Positions 44,369-55,190 of a stretch of 64,000 nt of DNA are shown here, in pieces. The notes beneath the pieces were generated by a model, which saw only the letters and a program-made list of their open reading frames with translations, was not told the DNA's origin and searched no databases. The position numbers were made by a program, and so were the translations under genes. This DNA comes from Kalaharituber pfeilii. Taxonomy: Eukaryota > Ascomycota > Pezizomycetes > Pezizales > Pezizaceae. The stretch lies in NCBI GenBank assembly GCA_015179045.1, contig WHUZ01000046.1, forward strand, positions 186,001 to 250,000. The letters are read 5' to 3'. How positions within the stretch are numbered: the first letter of the stretch is position 1; each line of letters opens with the position of its first letter.

Positions 44369-45285
44369 CCTCCTGTAGGGGGATGTCTCCCCATTCTGAA
44401 ATGAAATCTTCCCACTTCTCCCAGTCTGTGGTCTTGATGATTTTGGATCTATCTCTTCCCGTGGTGCTTAGGCGACCTTTGATCATGGCGTGGTCTGAAC
44501 CCGTTATCAAGGTCGTGGATGTGCTCCTCCATTCCCCGGGTCTGGTGAACACTAGGTCTAGCAGCGCCGATCTTGTGCGTCCGTTCACGTCCCGAGTCCA
44601 CGTGACCGTGCCTGTGTCTATTTGCTGCCGTAGCCCCTGCGCTTCCAATATCTCCTTCAATAGTGTGCCTCTCCTGTCTTGTTTGGTCGACTAGTCCCTA
44701 TGGTGGCTATTGCAGTCGCCGATGATTATGTCTGTGGGTCCTATGTCTTCTAGTTGTTTCTCAATGTCCGCCTCAGCATTCCAGTATACTCCGGTGATCG
44801 TTCTCCCTCTCATCCTGATCGATGCATGTCCATCCTTCCCTTCAACCTCTATGTCGTTTGCCTTATCCTTCTTGACATATGCGACCACCTTCCGTTCCTT
44901 CGCTGGTGTATATGCCGTTGTGTATGCCGGGTGGCGGTCGTTCCCCCTCCTGGGGCTCTCCAATTTTCTCCGATAAACAACACATCTATTTTCTCGTCTG
45001 CCGCCTGCTGCAGTGCGAGGTCCGTCCCCAGCACCGACCTCCCAACGTTCTGATAAGCGATCTTGATCATGAGCGGTCTGGCCGCTCTGGTGCCCTCTGG
45101 GGTCGTGCCTCTATTGTCTTGCGTGGTCTTATCCATTGAGGTCGGTTATTGGCTCTGCCGCATTCTGGGTGGTGTTCTCCGATTCTTCCGCAGCAAGGGC
45201 ATGTCTTTTTAAAACCCCCGTTTAGACTGTGGGGTTCTGTTGCTTCTAATCTCCTGGGTGAGCTTTTCAACCGATCCGGCAGGTT
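44369..45285 (-). mobile_element. LINE-A ORF1 end and AP-endonuclease, minus strand
   Basis: The minus strand encodes a zinc knuckle CPCCGRIGEHHPECG at the end of ORF1. The endonuclease readings follow: IKIAYQNVGRSVLGTD, FIGENWRAPGGG, VYWNAEADIEKQLEDIGPTD, GDCNSHHRD and then a stop, SALLDLVFTRPGEW and ITGSDHAMIKG. Asn, Glu, Asp-Asn and Ser-Asp-His residues typical of LINE endonucleases are present. Frameshifts and a stop at 44692 inactivate it. It continues upstream at 45462. Confidence 0.87.
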
Positions 45286-45448
45286 ATGGGCGGGGGAGGA
45301 ATAGGACGGTTCAATTTTTCTTTACTCTTTCATTATCGATTTTTCTTTACTCTTTCATTATCATTTTTCCATCATACCACTGTAACTAAACATCGCCATA
45401 GCCCATAGGGCGGCATGCGATTAATGAAATAAAAAAAAAAAAAAAAAA
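45286..45448 (+). mobile_element. 163 nt LINE-A tail insertion
   Basis: It starts in the last codons of ORF2 (WAGEE and stop) and holds the 3' UTR with a duplicated tttttctttactctttcatt unit. Hairpin A here has outer stem ATCGC/GCGAT, followed by TAATGAAAT and an A-tract. Perfect 13 bp duplications gatccggcaggtt flank it (45273-45285 and 45449-45461). It interrupts minus-strand LINE-A. Confidence 0.93.
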
Positions 45449-45461
45449 GATCCGGCAGGTT

Positions 45462-45650
45462 CCTTTGTCTCGGGATCCATTCTATGACTTGTCTGACTTG
45501 GAAATGTTTGCCTTTCCTGACTTTTCCCTTCCCAAGTCGTCCCGGAGTTGCCCCCTGCGAGAAAAGAATTTCTTAATGCGGTCTCCAGAGATCACGGACT
45601 CCATAAGTGTACCACCAAATTCTGTAAGAAGGTAAGTCCCCTATCGCGCT
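45462..45650 (-). mobile_element. LINE-A ORF1 segment, 5' part of the 44.4 kb copy
   Basis: The minus strand reads GDRIKKFF, LGREKSGKA and QVIEWIPRQRNLPD in neighbouring frames. These match the ORF1 region just before the zinc knuckle in the 50.6 kb copy (FRGEKIKCYLRQDLGKEKSA, QVIEWVPKQRNLPEW). Frameshifts are present. Confidence 0.75.
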
Positions 45651-45654
45651 TCAT

Positions 45655-46100
45655 TGACCTGATGATCTAGGGACCTATCCACCGATTATCAAGCATTCTG
45701 GACCATTGCTTATCAAGTGGACTGTTGTATACCAAGACCAGATCACCGATTTGCAGCTCATGTGCTCGTTCTCTGCTTCTGGCATCGAAAAACCGCTTAT
45801 TATCCATCTGGCTTTTTCTTAGGTTCTCCGCAGCGTCCTCTTCATGCCTCCCGAGCTGGCATGCTCTCATAGCCAAAAGCTCCGCTCTTAATCTCACTTG
45901 TTGCTAATGAACCATGGCCCATAACGATGCGGTTGTTTAATGGGTAGAATACAATCCTAGCCAAGCCAAGCTTATAGGGTGGGTATCCAGTTGAGGTGCG
46001 AGTAGTGATGCGTTCTGCCCATAGAACTGCAGATAGACGGCATACCCATTTCTTTCTGAGCTTTGCAAGTGCATCTACAATTTGCTGATGTCCTCTAGGA
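45655..46100 (-). pseudogene. Ty3/gypsy integrase fragment
   Basis: The minus strand reads GHQQIVDALAKLRKKWVCRL, AVLWAERITTRTSTGYPPYK, then RLRAELLAMRACQLGRHEED, FFDARSRERAHELQIGDLVL and VYNSPLDKQWSRMLDNRWIG. This is the end of the integrase core and the C-terminal GDLVLV region of a Ty3/gypsy polyprotein. Stops interrupt it. It lies next to the 5' end of a minus-strand LINE-A. No LTR is evident. Confidence 0.85.
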
Positions 46101-46634
46101 TAAGGAGCGCTTCGTCACGCAGAATAAAGAGAGCTTCTTAGAAGGAATGAAGAAGATTTGTATGGTTGGGTCCAATAAGTGTATTGATTAAAGAGATGCA
46201 AGACAAACAGGATTATATACATGATGAGCATTGCATGACGTGAGAAGTTGGTGCTGTGGTGTTATTGCGTGATTCATACACATAATGGCAACTACTGACA
46301 TTATGTGAATGTTCACCTGAGCTGCTATCCGCCATTGTGTGACGTACCTTGGGAATAGCAAGAGCTTTCTAAGCTTCGCGTTCCTTGACGAAATTCGTGC
46401 GCTCGAGCAGTAATTACTATCGGATATAATCTGCCAAGTTGCTAGCTACTCAGAGTTATAACGGTGCCGTAGAGAGACGCACAATACCCACGCGCTATGG
46501 ACCGCAGTACGCTTCTGGAGCAGCATTCAACTCCCCTAAAAATGGTACCTAGAACTAGACATGTCCTTTGATTACATTACTTCAGTTTCTCTTAAGAGGA
46601 TGTAGTTGAAATAACAAACTTCGCTGGGGCGCGC
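46101..46634. other. Non-coding stretch
   Basis: It may include more of the decayed gypsy element, but no motif beyond the integrase end is readable. Confidence 0.4.
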
Positions 46635-46646
46635 AACTAGCTCCTG

Positions 46647-46715
46647 TTTTTTTTTTTTTTTTCATTTTTTTCATTTCACGTAACCCCACTTGCAGCTGTT
46701 CGCCATGGCAGGGCT
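46647..46715 (-). repeat. Hairpin-B mini-retroposon
   Basis: On the minus strand it begins AGCCCTGCC and holds hairpin B, TTACGTGAAAT and an interrupted A-tract. Perfect 12 bp duplications aactagctcctg flank it (46635-46646 and 46716-46727). Confidence 0.93.
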
Positions 46716-46839
46716 AACTAGCTCCTGGTGCTGGGCCGGGAGTCGCTCAGGTTCGACCACTTGAGCACTGCTTATTCCTTCGAAATACATGATAACTTTT
46801 GCATTTTGTTTCCCCCCCAAAAAAACTCGTTGGTTTCTT

Positions 46840-46924
46840 ATATCTCCTTTGTACATAACCTCGCCATAGCTCTGGCGGTGGTATACGAGTACAGTAATGA
46901 TGATCAAAATCAAAAAAGAAAAAA
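46840..46924 (+). repeat. LINE-A tail with diverged hairpin A
   Basis: The sequence ttgtacataacctcgccatag precedes a hairpin with inner stem AGCTC/GGCG-like, TACGAG and an A-rich tail. The sequence just upstream of the hairpin resembles other LINE-A 3' UTRs, so it may be a short 5' truncation. The A-tail was the target of the next insertion. Confidence 0.65.
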
Positions 46925-46934
46925 AAATTGCCTT

Positions 46935-46993
46935 TATTTTATTTTTTGGGGGGGGGTAACATAACCCCGCATACAGGCTACCGGCCTATGAAG
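46935..46993 (-). repeat. Hairpin-B mini-retroposon with a C-run in the tail
   Basis: On the minus strand the insert starts inside hairpin B (CATAGGCCGGTAGCCT), then GCGGGGTTATGTTA, nine C and an A-rich tail. Flanks aaattgcctt at 46925-46934 and 46994-47003 are perfect. The C-run between hairpin and A-tail is unique among the copies here. Confidence 0.88.
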
Positions 46994-47186
46994 AAATTGC
47001 CTTGCGAAATGTGGAAAGTTCAGTTGGGTAACGTATGACAGCTCTCGCTGTGGAAGGAAAACCGAGCTAGGACTGAGCGATTCATGCGACTGGTCCGAGT
47101 CGGTTCTTGCGCGTTGGTCTTTATATGAGTTGGAAGACTAGACAAGTGCAACAGCAAACATGTAACTTGAACGAATATATCCCGAG

Positions 47187-47250
47187 CCCTGCCATGGCCA
47201 ACAGCTGCAAGAGGGGTTACATGAGATTAAAAACGAACAAAGAAAATAAC
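47187..47250 (+). repeat. Hairpin-B mini-retroposon
   Basis: The insert starts CCCTGCC, has hairpin B and TTACATGAGATT and an impure A-rich tail. Flanks atatcccgag (47177-47186) and gtattccgag (47251-47260) are 8 of 10 identical. Confidence 0.82.
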
Positions 47251-47393
47251 GTATTCCGAGATCCCCACCTATAGCGCTTGTCTCAGATACAGACGAAGAG
47301 CACCATCCTGTGGAGGTATTATGACTATATGTGCACTCCATATGAATGTTTGGTACAGTTTATCATACTTGAAGTTAAGTCTTCAAAAGTCCC

Positions 47394-47723
47394 ATGAATT
47401 CACAAGTTACTTTAGCACACTATCTGGCAAGTCGAAAGTCGGCTCTACGGAGCATTGGCAACATAATCCTAGGCCATGAAAAGCAGCTCTTGGAATGGAC
47501 ACAGTTACAATTGAGCTTTTGTTTCCATGGATATTCCAATGATGCTTACCGGATCGAGGCAGCGGAGCAAGCTTTAATTGTGGTCACTACAGACCTGAAT
47601 TCCGACTTCAGAAGGATAATGTTGGATTCACAAATTTTGACTTCATTATATGGGTACAGGATCAGCAGTGAATGGGAGAATAAACCAGTGACCAACAGGA
47701 GATTAAGGTTGTGTGGTGTTTGA
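47394..47723 (+). CDS. Hypothetical protein (109 codons), doubtful
   Basis: The frame starts MNSQVTLAHYLASRKSALRS and ends RRLRLCGV. It has a helix-rich, soluble look (QLLEWTQLQLSF, RIEAAEQALIVV) and normal amino acid composition. It may be the remnant of a larger gene with unrecognised introns. No family is recognised. Confidence 0.35.
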   Translation: MNSQVTLAHYLASRKSALRSIGNIILGHEKQLLEWTQLQLSFCFHGYSNDAYRIEAAEQALIVVTTDLNSDFRRIMLDSQILTSLYGYRISSEWENKPVTNRRLRLCGV

Positions 47724-48073
47724 AGCTTACTCTAACTTTCTTTGGGCTATCACACCAAGGTTTCGAATTTTGCTAGGTGGTAGTTTGTTAGCTCATTGTT
47801 GTTGATTTGAGGTCGTACCAGGAAACGGGAGCAGAGGCTAACTATGGGAAGGGATGCTGTGTACCATGGCGACAGGAGTGGGAGAGATACAAAGAATATT
47901 GATTGTTTGAACCTAGGACTTTATGCTTCAGATCACACAGATCATAGTATTGGCCCTGTTGGCGATAATAGGTAACAGTATTAGTTGGCGACCTGCAACT
48001 TGTCCCGATTCTTACTTGAAGCAGGTAGGAAATTTTCAGGTGAAGTGGATAGTATATATCAAGCGGAGCTCCA
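47724..48073. other. Non-coding stretch
   Basis: Nothing is supported here before the next hairpin-B insertion. Confidence 0.45.
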
Positions 48074-48082
48074 CTCTTTGAG

Positions 48083-48084
<2 letters not shown>

Positions 48085-48115
<31 letters not shown>

Positions 48116-48156
48116 TCACATTACCCCGCTTGCAGCTGTTCGCTGTGGCAGGGAAA
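48085..48156 (-). repeat. Hairpin-B mini-retroposon
   Basis: On the minus strand it reads CCCTGCC, hairpin B and GTAATGTGAC followed by a 30 nt A-tract (T-tract from 48085). Flanks are ctctttgagtc (48074-48084) and ctttttgagtc (48157-48167), 10 of 11 identical. Confidence 0.9.
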
Positions 48157-48669
48157 CTTTTTGAGTCAGGGGTCCATAGTTCGATGGGCAAATCGACCTC
48201 CAGGACTAACCCTCAGCGCTCCTTCATGCTGAGACGAAGGTCCAGAAAATTTCTGAGCTTAAGTTCTATCATCCTGGTTCCGTGGACCCTAATTGTCTTT
48301 GAAATCAATGGTGTTCATTTCCCATCGTGTCGGGAGCACTCAGTGGGCTTCGAATCTATGTATGCACACCCAATCTTCCGCTGCGGTTAAGATTCCAGTC
48401 ATGGTCTAGCTGTTACAGTACGACTGGAGTTATTGCTGCTACTGCCATGGCCTTTCATTTACAGGTTTTATGGTTGAAAATTGAGATACTAGTCACACCA
48501 CCACAACTTTGGGCAGCTCAATAGGTATCATTGACACTGTCAGACCGACACGCGAAACAACCATTTCCACAGGACAAGCGCTTGGAAGCCACTCCGCAAC
48601 CACAGCGTCCTCCCCAGCGAAATCTACACATATCGAAAAGCTCTTAGCTCGCTGAGTCTCCCCAGAAAA

Positions 48670-49340
48670 GATGACACTCCCCGTCTCTATCGAAAACCAG
48701 AAAAGACTCCCCTGGCGAGAAGCCAACAGACCACAGACTGGGAAGCGGCAGTTAAAACTGCCCCAGTCCAGTCTCGCAATTGTGATACATGGAATCCCAA
48801 CAACCAAAAAGCTGGGAAAGGTTAGGGACTGGATGGGGAGCATAGTTGCAGCCCGATGGTTCTTGAGGAAGGATAGGAGGGAAGACCAGCTCGGTAGTAA
48901 TCTACCAAAAAGAGGACATAGAATTGGATGGTCAAAAACCTGCAAAGGTAAGGTTGTTGGGAAGATGGCTGTACCCGGAAGTATACGAGTGGAATAAAGT
49001 GGGTACAAGGAGAAGGGGAGTGGGATGATAGAATGGATGTGGGTGGAGCAGTGGTAGACGAGCCGGAAGAGTGCTCCGAGAGATGTGAGGGGAGAATCAT
49101 CACCTCTTCGGAGTTCTTGGGTTACGCTATCGTTTGGCCAAAACATGGATTTCCGACTTCCTGTCCCTGAAGAGGTAGTTTTATTTTCGTTGGTGTCAAA
49201 TCAAGGGGCGTTTTTGTATGTCGTTGCACAGGTGCCTGTCTCGAGGCCTTACGGACTTCGGTCCAGGGACTCGGCCATAGCGAGTAGCTACAGGCGGGGT
49301 TACGTGATTCAACAAAACCAAAAAAAAAAAAAAAAAAAAC
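48670..49340 (+). mobile_element. LINE-B-related ORF1 fragment with variant hairpin-B tail
   Basis: The reading SLAIVIHGIPTTKKLGKVRD, then VIYQKEDIELDGQKPAKV matches the end of the ORF1-like fragment at 44.0-44.2 kb. The 3' part has GCCTGTCTCGAGGC, then a hairpin-B variant with inner stem AGC/GCT, GGCGGGGTTACGTGATT and a 20 nt A-tract ending at 49340. ORF2 is missing. The 5' border is uncertain. Confidence 0.72.
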
Positions 49341-49418
49341 ATTGTCACACCATTGTAAGATTCTAGGCACGAAACTCAAACGTAAGGTTTGGGGATGCTC
49401 AGTTACACCTGCCCCTGG

Positions 49419-49454
49419 TGCGGCACGCGAGTAATGAACTAAAAAAAAAAAAAA
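49419..49454 (+). repeat. Half-hairpin-A insertion (36 nt)
   Basis: Only the 3' half of hairpin A (TGCGGCACGCGAG), TAATGAACT and an A-tract lie between perfect 12 bp duplications acctgcccctgg (49407-49418 and 49455-49466). Confidence 0.92.
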
Positions 49455-49730
49455 ACCTGCCCCTGGAAGCCTAACATGGCCTGTCATTTTGAATACGAAA
49501 GGTTGAGAAAAATGACATGGCCAACAAGTTACACACATGTAAAGGATAATCTATCTGAATGTGCCTACGCTGAGCCCTCCACCGCTGCTATAAAGCGACA
49601 GTGCCCCCCTCCTGGGCCAGAATCCTGCTTCAAGTGGACAGACTACCACAAGAACACAAGCAATTGACCCTTCCAAGCTATATCAAGCTACAATCCTTTC
49701 CGGTAAACATTCACCGTTCTCAGAAAGACA

Positions 49731-49964
49731 ATGACTTTCAAGCACACGACAACTGCTCCATCGAGCGCCGCTGCCCCAGCGGATCAGAGCGAAAAGCCAG
49801 CGGAAGGGTCCAGCACGCAAACCCCAGCACCAGCACCGACTCCAGTAGTACTGTCGTCACATAAAGCATTGTGCGTCTGGGCTCCCGGGGCTAAGTTGAC
49901 CGACGAAGAGCGCGACGAGCTCTTCAAAAGCGGAAAGCTTATCTACGGCGGAAGCTACAAGTGA
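49731..49964 (+). CDS. Small hypothetical protein (77 aa)
   Basis: The frame starts MTFKHTTTAPSSAAAPADQS after a purine-rich context (agaaagacaATG). An Ala/Pro/Ser/Thr-rich, probably disordered N-terminal half is followed by a compact acidic end: ALCVWAPGAKLTDEERDELF, then KSGKLIYGGSYK. The biased composition and the folded-looking end make it a believable small gene. No family is recognised. A polyadenylation-like aataaa follows at 49999. Confidence 0.55.
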   Translation: MTFKHTTTAPSSAAAPADQSEKPAEGSSTQTPAPAPTPVVLSSHKALCVWAPGAKLTDEERDELFKSGKLIYGGSYK

Positions 49965-50613
49965 TCACCTACACGGAGAGGACTACATAGCACCCTATAA
50001 TAAATCAAGGGGCACTGGAAAGATGAAGGGTAATGCGATGATGGGTTGAGTGGGCATATGGAGGAAGAGTAGGGAATGGGAATTTTGGGAGGAGTTCAGG
50101 AAAACGCTGATATTGGGTCACATGACGGACGTCATGGAAATTTGCATTTTTTGTTTACGGTATAGCAGGGACGGTTGACATTATGATGCCTGAGAAGTAA
50201 CATTTCACGAAGCCGCAGGGAATATTTGCACTTTGCTTTTCAAGTGGTTCGGGCACGAAGGGGTCGTTCGGGGGAGGAATTGTACTAGTTATTGTTAACT
50301 ATGGAATAAACATCTTGTTACTGCACTATCAAGGCGGTCAAGCACTGCCGATGCTTCACTTAGTTACATCTTACCGAAGGTCACTGCATCGCCAACATAA
50401 GTACAGTAGCTTTAGCTTGCTTACTGAGACTGTTGTTTGAGGTAGAGACACTACTGCTGAGGACAAAGGGCACAGATTTTGACGGTCCTCAGGCACTTGG
50501 CTGTGTTGTAGCTGGTATTCAATGCCCAAATGATCATTGGCGAATTATACCTGGATCGGAAGTAATCGAGCAAGCGTCCTCTGACAAGTTGGGGGATGAT
50601 TGTGCTGAATGGC
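49965..50613. other. Non-coding stretch and LINE-A target region
   Basis: A plus frame from 50433 (MFEVETLLLRTKGTDFDG) runs into the LINE-A insertion at 50623. It may be part of a host gene, but no domain is seen and the sequence beyond the LINE does not continue it recognisably. Confidence 0.4.
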
Positions 50614-50622
50614 AACGTCGAT

Positions 50623-51726
50623 ACACCTGCTTCGACGGCACCACCAGAGCATCAGGAAGCACCGGAAAGGACACAAACAACTCCGGCTCAGGAGGCGACG
50701 GAGACGGAGCACGTGACGATGGCGACGGGGAAAGAGAAGGAGGCAGGACAGACAATAGGGGGGGAGTGCGAGGTGGAGGAGGAGAAGAAGAATACATATA
50801 CTGCGACAGCTGCCAGCGGGGGTCACAGCGGGGAGACCGTGAACATTCCAAAGGGACTGAAGATTGCAACCCCTCGGGCCCCGAGCAATATGAAGAAAGG
50901 AGAGCCAGCAGGAATGGTACCAAGGAACCAGCTGTGGCAGGCAAGACTGTACAACGCTGGCAACTGGAAAGGAAGATGGGAGAGGATAGAACAAGGAAAT
51001 GGCGAAATGGAACGGCTGAGGGGAAGAGTCAACCAGAATATGGGACCAGGAGCCCCCTACACAGTACGAAGGATCATTCTAGATCAGAACTTTCCAAGGG
51101 AGAGGATACTTCTTATGGCAGATGTTGGAACAAAACAGGGGCCGAGAAACCTGGAGGCGCTAACAAGGGCGATTAAACGCGACCATCCGGGTATCAGAGT
51201 TGACTGGGACAGCCGTCTAGTTGAGTTGGTGACATTCGACATACAGGACAGGGAATGGATCTCAAGAGTAGAACGGGAACTGCGCGAGGCAAACCCAGGG
51301 GACATAGCAAATCGGGACGTAAGGAGACTCAGAGACAGCACGGTTCCACCACGAAACGGGAACAGGGCAATGTCGTTCTTTGTATCGGACAATGTTGTAC
51401 AGGTGTTAAAGGACAGCCTAAAGTTTAGAGGCGAAAAGATTAAATGTTACCTGAGGCAGGATTTAGGAAAAGAGAAGTCAGCTAATGCGAGACGCTACAG
51501 ATATACCGATTCAGAAGGATACTGCCACCACTTCCTAGTGGGACAGGTTATAGAATGGGTGCCGAAACAGAGGAACCTACCAGAATGGGTACAGAGATCA
51601 CCTAGAAGAAAGGAAGAGGACGAGATAGTAAACTTGAATGGGGGATTTAACCAGATATGCAATTGTTGTGGGAGGAGGGGGGAACACCTTCGCGACTGTA
51701 ACCAGGCGAATGCAAGGAAGGAATAG
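50623..51726 (+). pseudogene. LINE-A ORF1 (gag-like, zinc knuckle)
   Basis: The open frame reads TPASTAPPEHQEAPERTQTT at its start. A Glu/Lys-rich segment follows, then a likely folded region (RRIILDQNFPRERILLMADV, WISRVERELREANPGDIANR, FFVSDNVVQVLKDSLKFRGE) and a zinc knuckle CNCCGRRGEHLRDC just before the stop. Such proteins bind the LINE RNA. The upstream ATG at 50596 belongs to flanking DNA, so the true N-terminus is lost. The frame itself has no stop. Confidence 0.85.
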
Positions 51727-51790
51727 ATACCCCACCTCAACTTCCCCCAAGACGGCCCCATAGGGCACCAGAGAGGGCGAACAGACAACA

Positions 51791-54700
51791 ATGATTGACA
51801 TCATATATCAGAATGTGGGGAGGTCGATCGAGGGGACAGATTTGACACCACAGGAAGGAGTGGAGAAGGGAGTGGATATAATTTTCATAGGAGAGAGTTG
51901 GAAGGTACCAGGAGGAGGGACTATGTTTCATCCGGCATACACTACAGTCCACACCCCTAAGCAAATGGGAAAGATTGTGGCATATGTGCGGAAAGACTTA
52001 GTACAAGGCATCAGAGTGCAAGGAGGGGACCGACATGTGAGCATATACATACAGAGACAGAAGATAGTAGGAGTCTACTGGAATAGTGATGCAGATGTGG
52101 AAGAAGAGTTAGAAGAGATAGGGGATTCAGCCATCATAATTAGAGACTGTAACAGCCATCATGAGGACTGGAGTGACAAGAGGGACACAAGAGGAACCAT
52201 GTTAAGGGACACCCTTCGGGCTCATGGACTGGAACAGCAGATCACAAAAGGAATAGTGACCTGGACACGCACGGTAGAAGGCAGGATGAGGGAAGCCTTA
52301 TTGGACCTGTTGTTTGCGAGACAGAGAGAATGGAAGACCAGGGGCATCACTTGGATAGCTGGAGCCGACCACGCGATGATCTATGGTCAACTAAAGACAC
52401 AAGGTCAGGTCACTAGAATCTTGAAGGTCACAGACTGGGAGAGATGAGAGGATTTCTTAAAGGAATAGGGACACAAGCCGCTGGAGAAGGGTATTAAGGC
52501 ATACGAATTGATCACTAGGCTGGGCCAAACCTTCACGAAGGACGTACACATAACGGAGCGATCCAAGAGGTGGTTTGATAAGGAGGTGAAGGAGGCACGG
52601 AAAATGGTAAAATATATACTTCGGAAAGGGAACACGCAGGCGGAAAAGACGAGAGCTAGGAGGTTGTTGAGAGATATAATCAGGGAAAAGAAGAAAACAT
52701 ACTGGGAGAAGTACATACAAGAGGACAGAGCAACGTCGCCATGGGATATATTCAGGTTGGCACGAGACCTATTTCAGGAGCGGGAGTTCATGGATATCCC
52801 AGGCACAGATCAGCAAGTCATGGATATGGCAGTGGAGAGGAATTTTATCACAGAGGAGTACAGCGGGACACATGATACTCGGAGGCCAATAGGATTAATT
52901 ATAGACAGAGAGGAAGTGAGACATGCCATAGATAAAGCATTAATGAAGACGAAATCCAGGTCAGCACCAGGGCTGGATGGAATACAGTATGGGATCCTGA
53001 AGATGCTAAGGGAGTCCACGCTCTAGACAGCGGTCCGAGAGGAGATCATTGAGTACATAAATGGGAACTATCAGTTTGCAAGTGGATTTAGCGTTGTGAT
53101 GATACACAAGAAAGGCAGGCCTAGGGATGACCTGGCAGGATGGAGACCGATCACCCTGTTGAATACAGTCGCCAAGCTAGGTCAGAAGGTAGTAGCAGAT
53201 CTCAATTCAGAGACAGGACGAACTGTTTAGAAGGATGCAGTTGGGTAGCAGACCGAAGCGGGGGGCGGAGGATTTACAGTGACAGGTACTGAAGGAGATA
53301 GACAGGAGACTTCAGAGGGGGGAGTAGACAGCAATAGTTGGAGACGACATAAAATCGGCCTTTAACCATCTACAGAGAGAGAGGGTGGTGAAGAGAATAG
53401 AGTCAGTTGACCCGAATATAGCGGCATTCGTAGAAGGGTTCCTACAGCAAACAGAATTTAAAGTATCATGGGATAGGAAGGTTAGGGGGGAGAGCAGAAT
53501 GGCCGACGGCACTCCTCAGGGCTCCTCTCTATCCCCGGTACTTTTCCTTGTAGCGATTGCACCGGTGGCCAAAAAAGCAGACAGTCGCGAGTTCTTCAGA
53601 TCCTATGTGGATGACTTCCACAGTGTTTTGTCCAATAGGTCGTTGAGAATGCTGAAGAGAGACATAGCGGAACATCGCAGGAAGATGACGGAGGAGGCAC
53701 AGGAGGAGAGGTTTAAGCTGGACCCGCGAAAGTCTGAGACCGTTGTGATAGGGACAAAGGGACGAAGCTACAGGTTGGTAGGGCTATATATAGACAGGGA
53801 GCTAAAGTTCAATGACAACTTCAACAGGAGGCTACAACTGGGGAAGGCGGCGTGGCGGGTAGCATCACGGCTATACAAAATACCACCCGCTAGAAGACGG
53901 CAGTTATATACAAGCATTGCCAGGAACATAGCGACCTAGGGAAGTTGGGTATGGGTGGGTTACGCGAAAGCCTCCCCTTCAGACCATAAGATCAGACAAC
54001 TTGAGAAGTGGCAGTACGGGGTAGCTAGGGAGATAGTCGGCGCCCTATGGGGGACGAGGAGGGATGTGGTGGAGGGGCTGGCGAATCTGGAATCGGTTGA
54101 GACTTTCGTGGATGGAGAAGTGAAGAGGGTGGAAGGAAGATCGTTGAGGTTTGAGGAGGAACCGATAAGGGACCCGCAACCGGAGACTATATACCTAAGA
54201 GGTTCGCTCGAGCACCGCGACCCCCTACCAATTTATGTACATCAGTTTCATTCCAAAGACCTTAGTGGAGAGAAGTGGAAAGACATCATCAGCAGAGAGG
54301 AAGGGGAGGGGTGGGTGAGTATATATACAGACGGGAGCAGGAGAGAAGACAAGACTGGAGCCGGAGTACACCAGGGGAGCAAAGATACTTCTGTCTACCT
54401 GGGGAGGCAATGCATCGTGAACGACGCGGAATTGATAGCGGTGGGGGAAGCCTTGGAGGGAGAGGGGGAGTTGCTGGTCATCACGGATTCCAGAGTCACC
54501 ATAGCGAAATTACAGAGGATAGCGAGAGGAGACTTGACACCAGAGGGGCCTGCTAACTTCGTGAGGAGGCGGTGGGAGGAGAGGATCATATTGCTCGGGG
54601 GGAACATGACCTAGCGGTGATGTGGGTGAAATCGCATAAAGGAGTCAGAGGTAATACTAGGGCAGACATGGCGGTGAAAGATGCCACTGCAATGCAATAT

Positions 54701-55069
54701 CAGGATGAGATGGTGACGGAGGCAGGGATTAGACAACAGGTCAAAGAGTGGAGAGCCGAGGAGAGGAAGAGATTAAAGTTGTCGTATAGACCACTGGAGT
54801 TTTTGGGGAGCAGGAGAAGGGTATCCACGCTGGCGGGAATTCTGGGAAACAAGGGACTACGGCAGTGGAGATACCAGATAGGGAAGGAGACCTCTCCCGA
54901 ATGCAGGTGGTGCGGAAGAGACTATGAAAATTTGGAGCACATCATGAGAGGGTGTGAAGCGTGGAGGAAGAGACTACCGAGAGGAGAGGAGGGATTAAGG
55001 GAGCTGTCAAGAGACGAGGAGGGGGGAGAGATAGCGTTGGCGGAGGTGATGGACTGGGCGGCGGAGTAG
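51791..55069 (+). pseudogene. LINE-A ORF2 (AP-endonuclease, RT, RNase H)
   Basis: Starting MIDIIYQNVGRSIEGTDLTP, it has the endonuclease motifs IGESW, RDCNSHHEDW and GADHAMIYG. RT follows: SAPGLDGIQYGILK, GWRPITLLNTVAKLGQKVVA, GDDIKSAF, ADGTPQGSSLSPVLFL, FRSYVDDFHSV. RNase H shows IYTDGSRRED, VNDAELIAVGEALE, ITDSRVTI and MWVKSHKGVRGNTRADMAVK. The C-terminus has ECRWCGRDYENLEHIMRGC. Stops lie at 52447, about 52470, 53025 and 53938. The 53175-53385 stretch has stops or frameshifts, and a frameshift near 54600 separates the last part. It overlaps no host gene. Confidence 0.9.
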
Positions 55070-55190
55070 ACGGAGGATTTATTACATGTTCATTCTCATT
55101 TTATCGTTTTATCTGCGAGTTACTATTCGGTTACTGTCTTGCATGTATCTAAACCCTCGCCATAGCCTACAAGGCGGCACGCGAGTAATG

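Noticed and set aside
50433..51176. A 247-codon plus frame across the LINE-A start
   Set aside because: It runs from flanking DNA into LINE-A in the wrong frame relative to ORF1.
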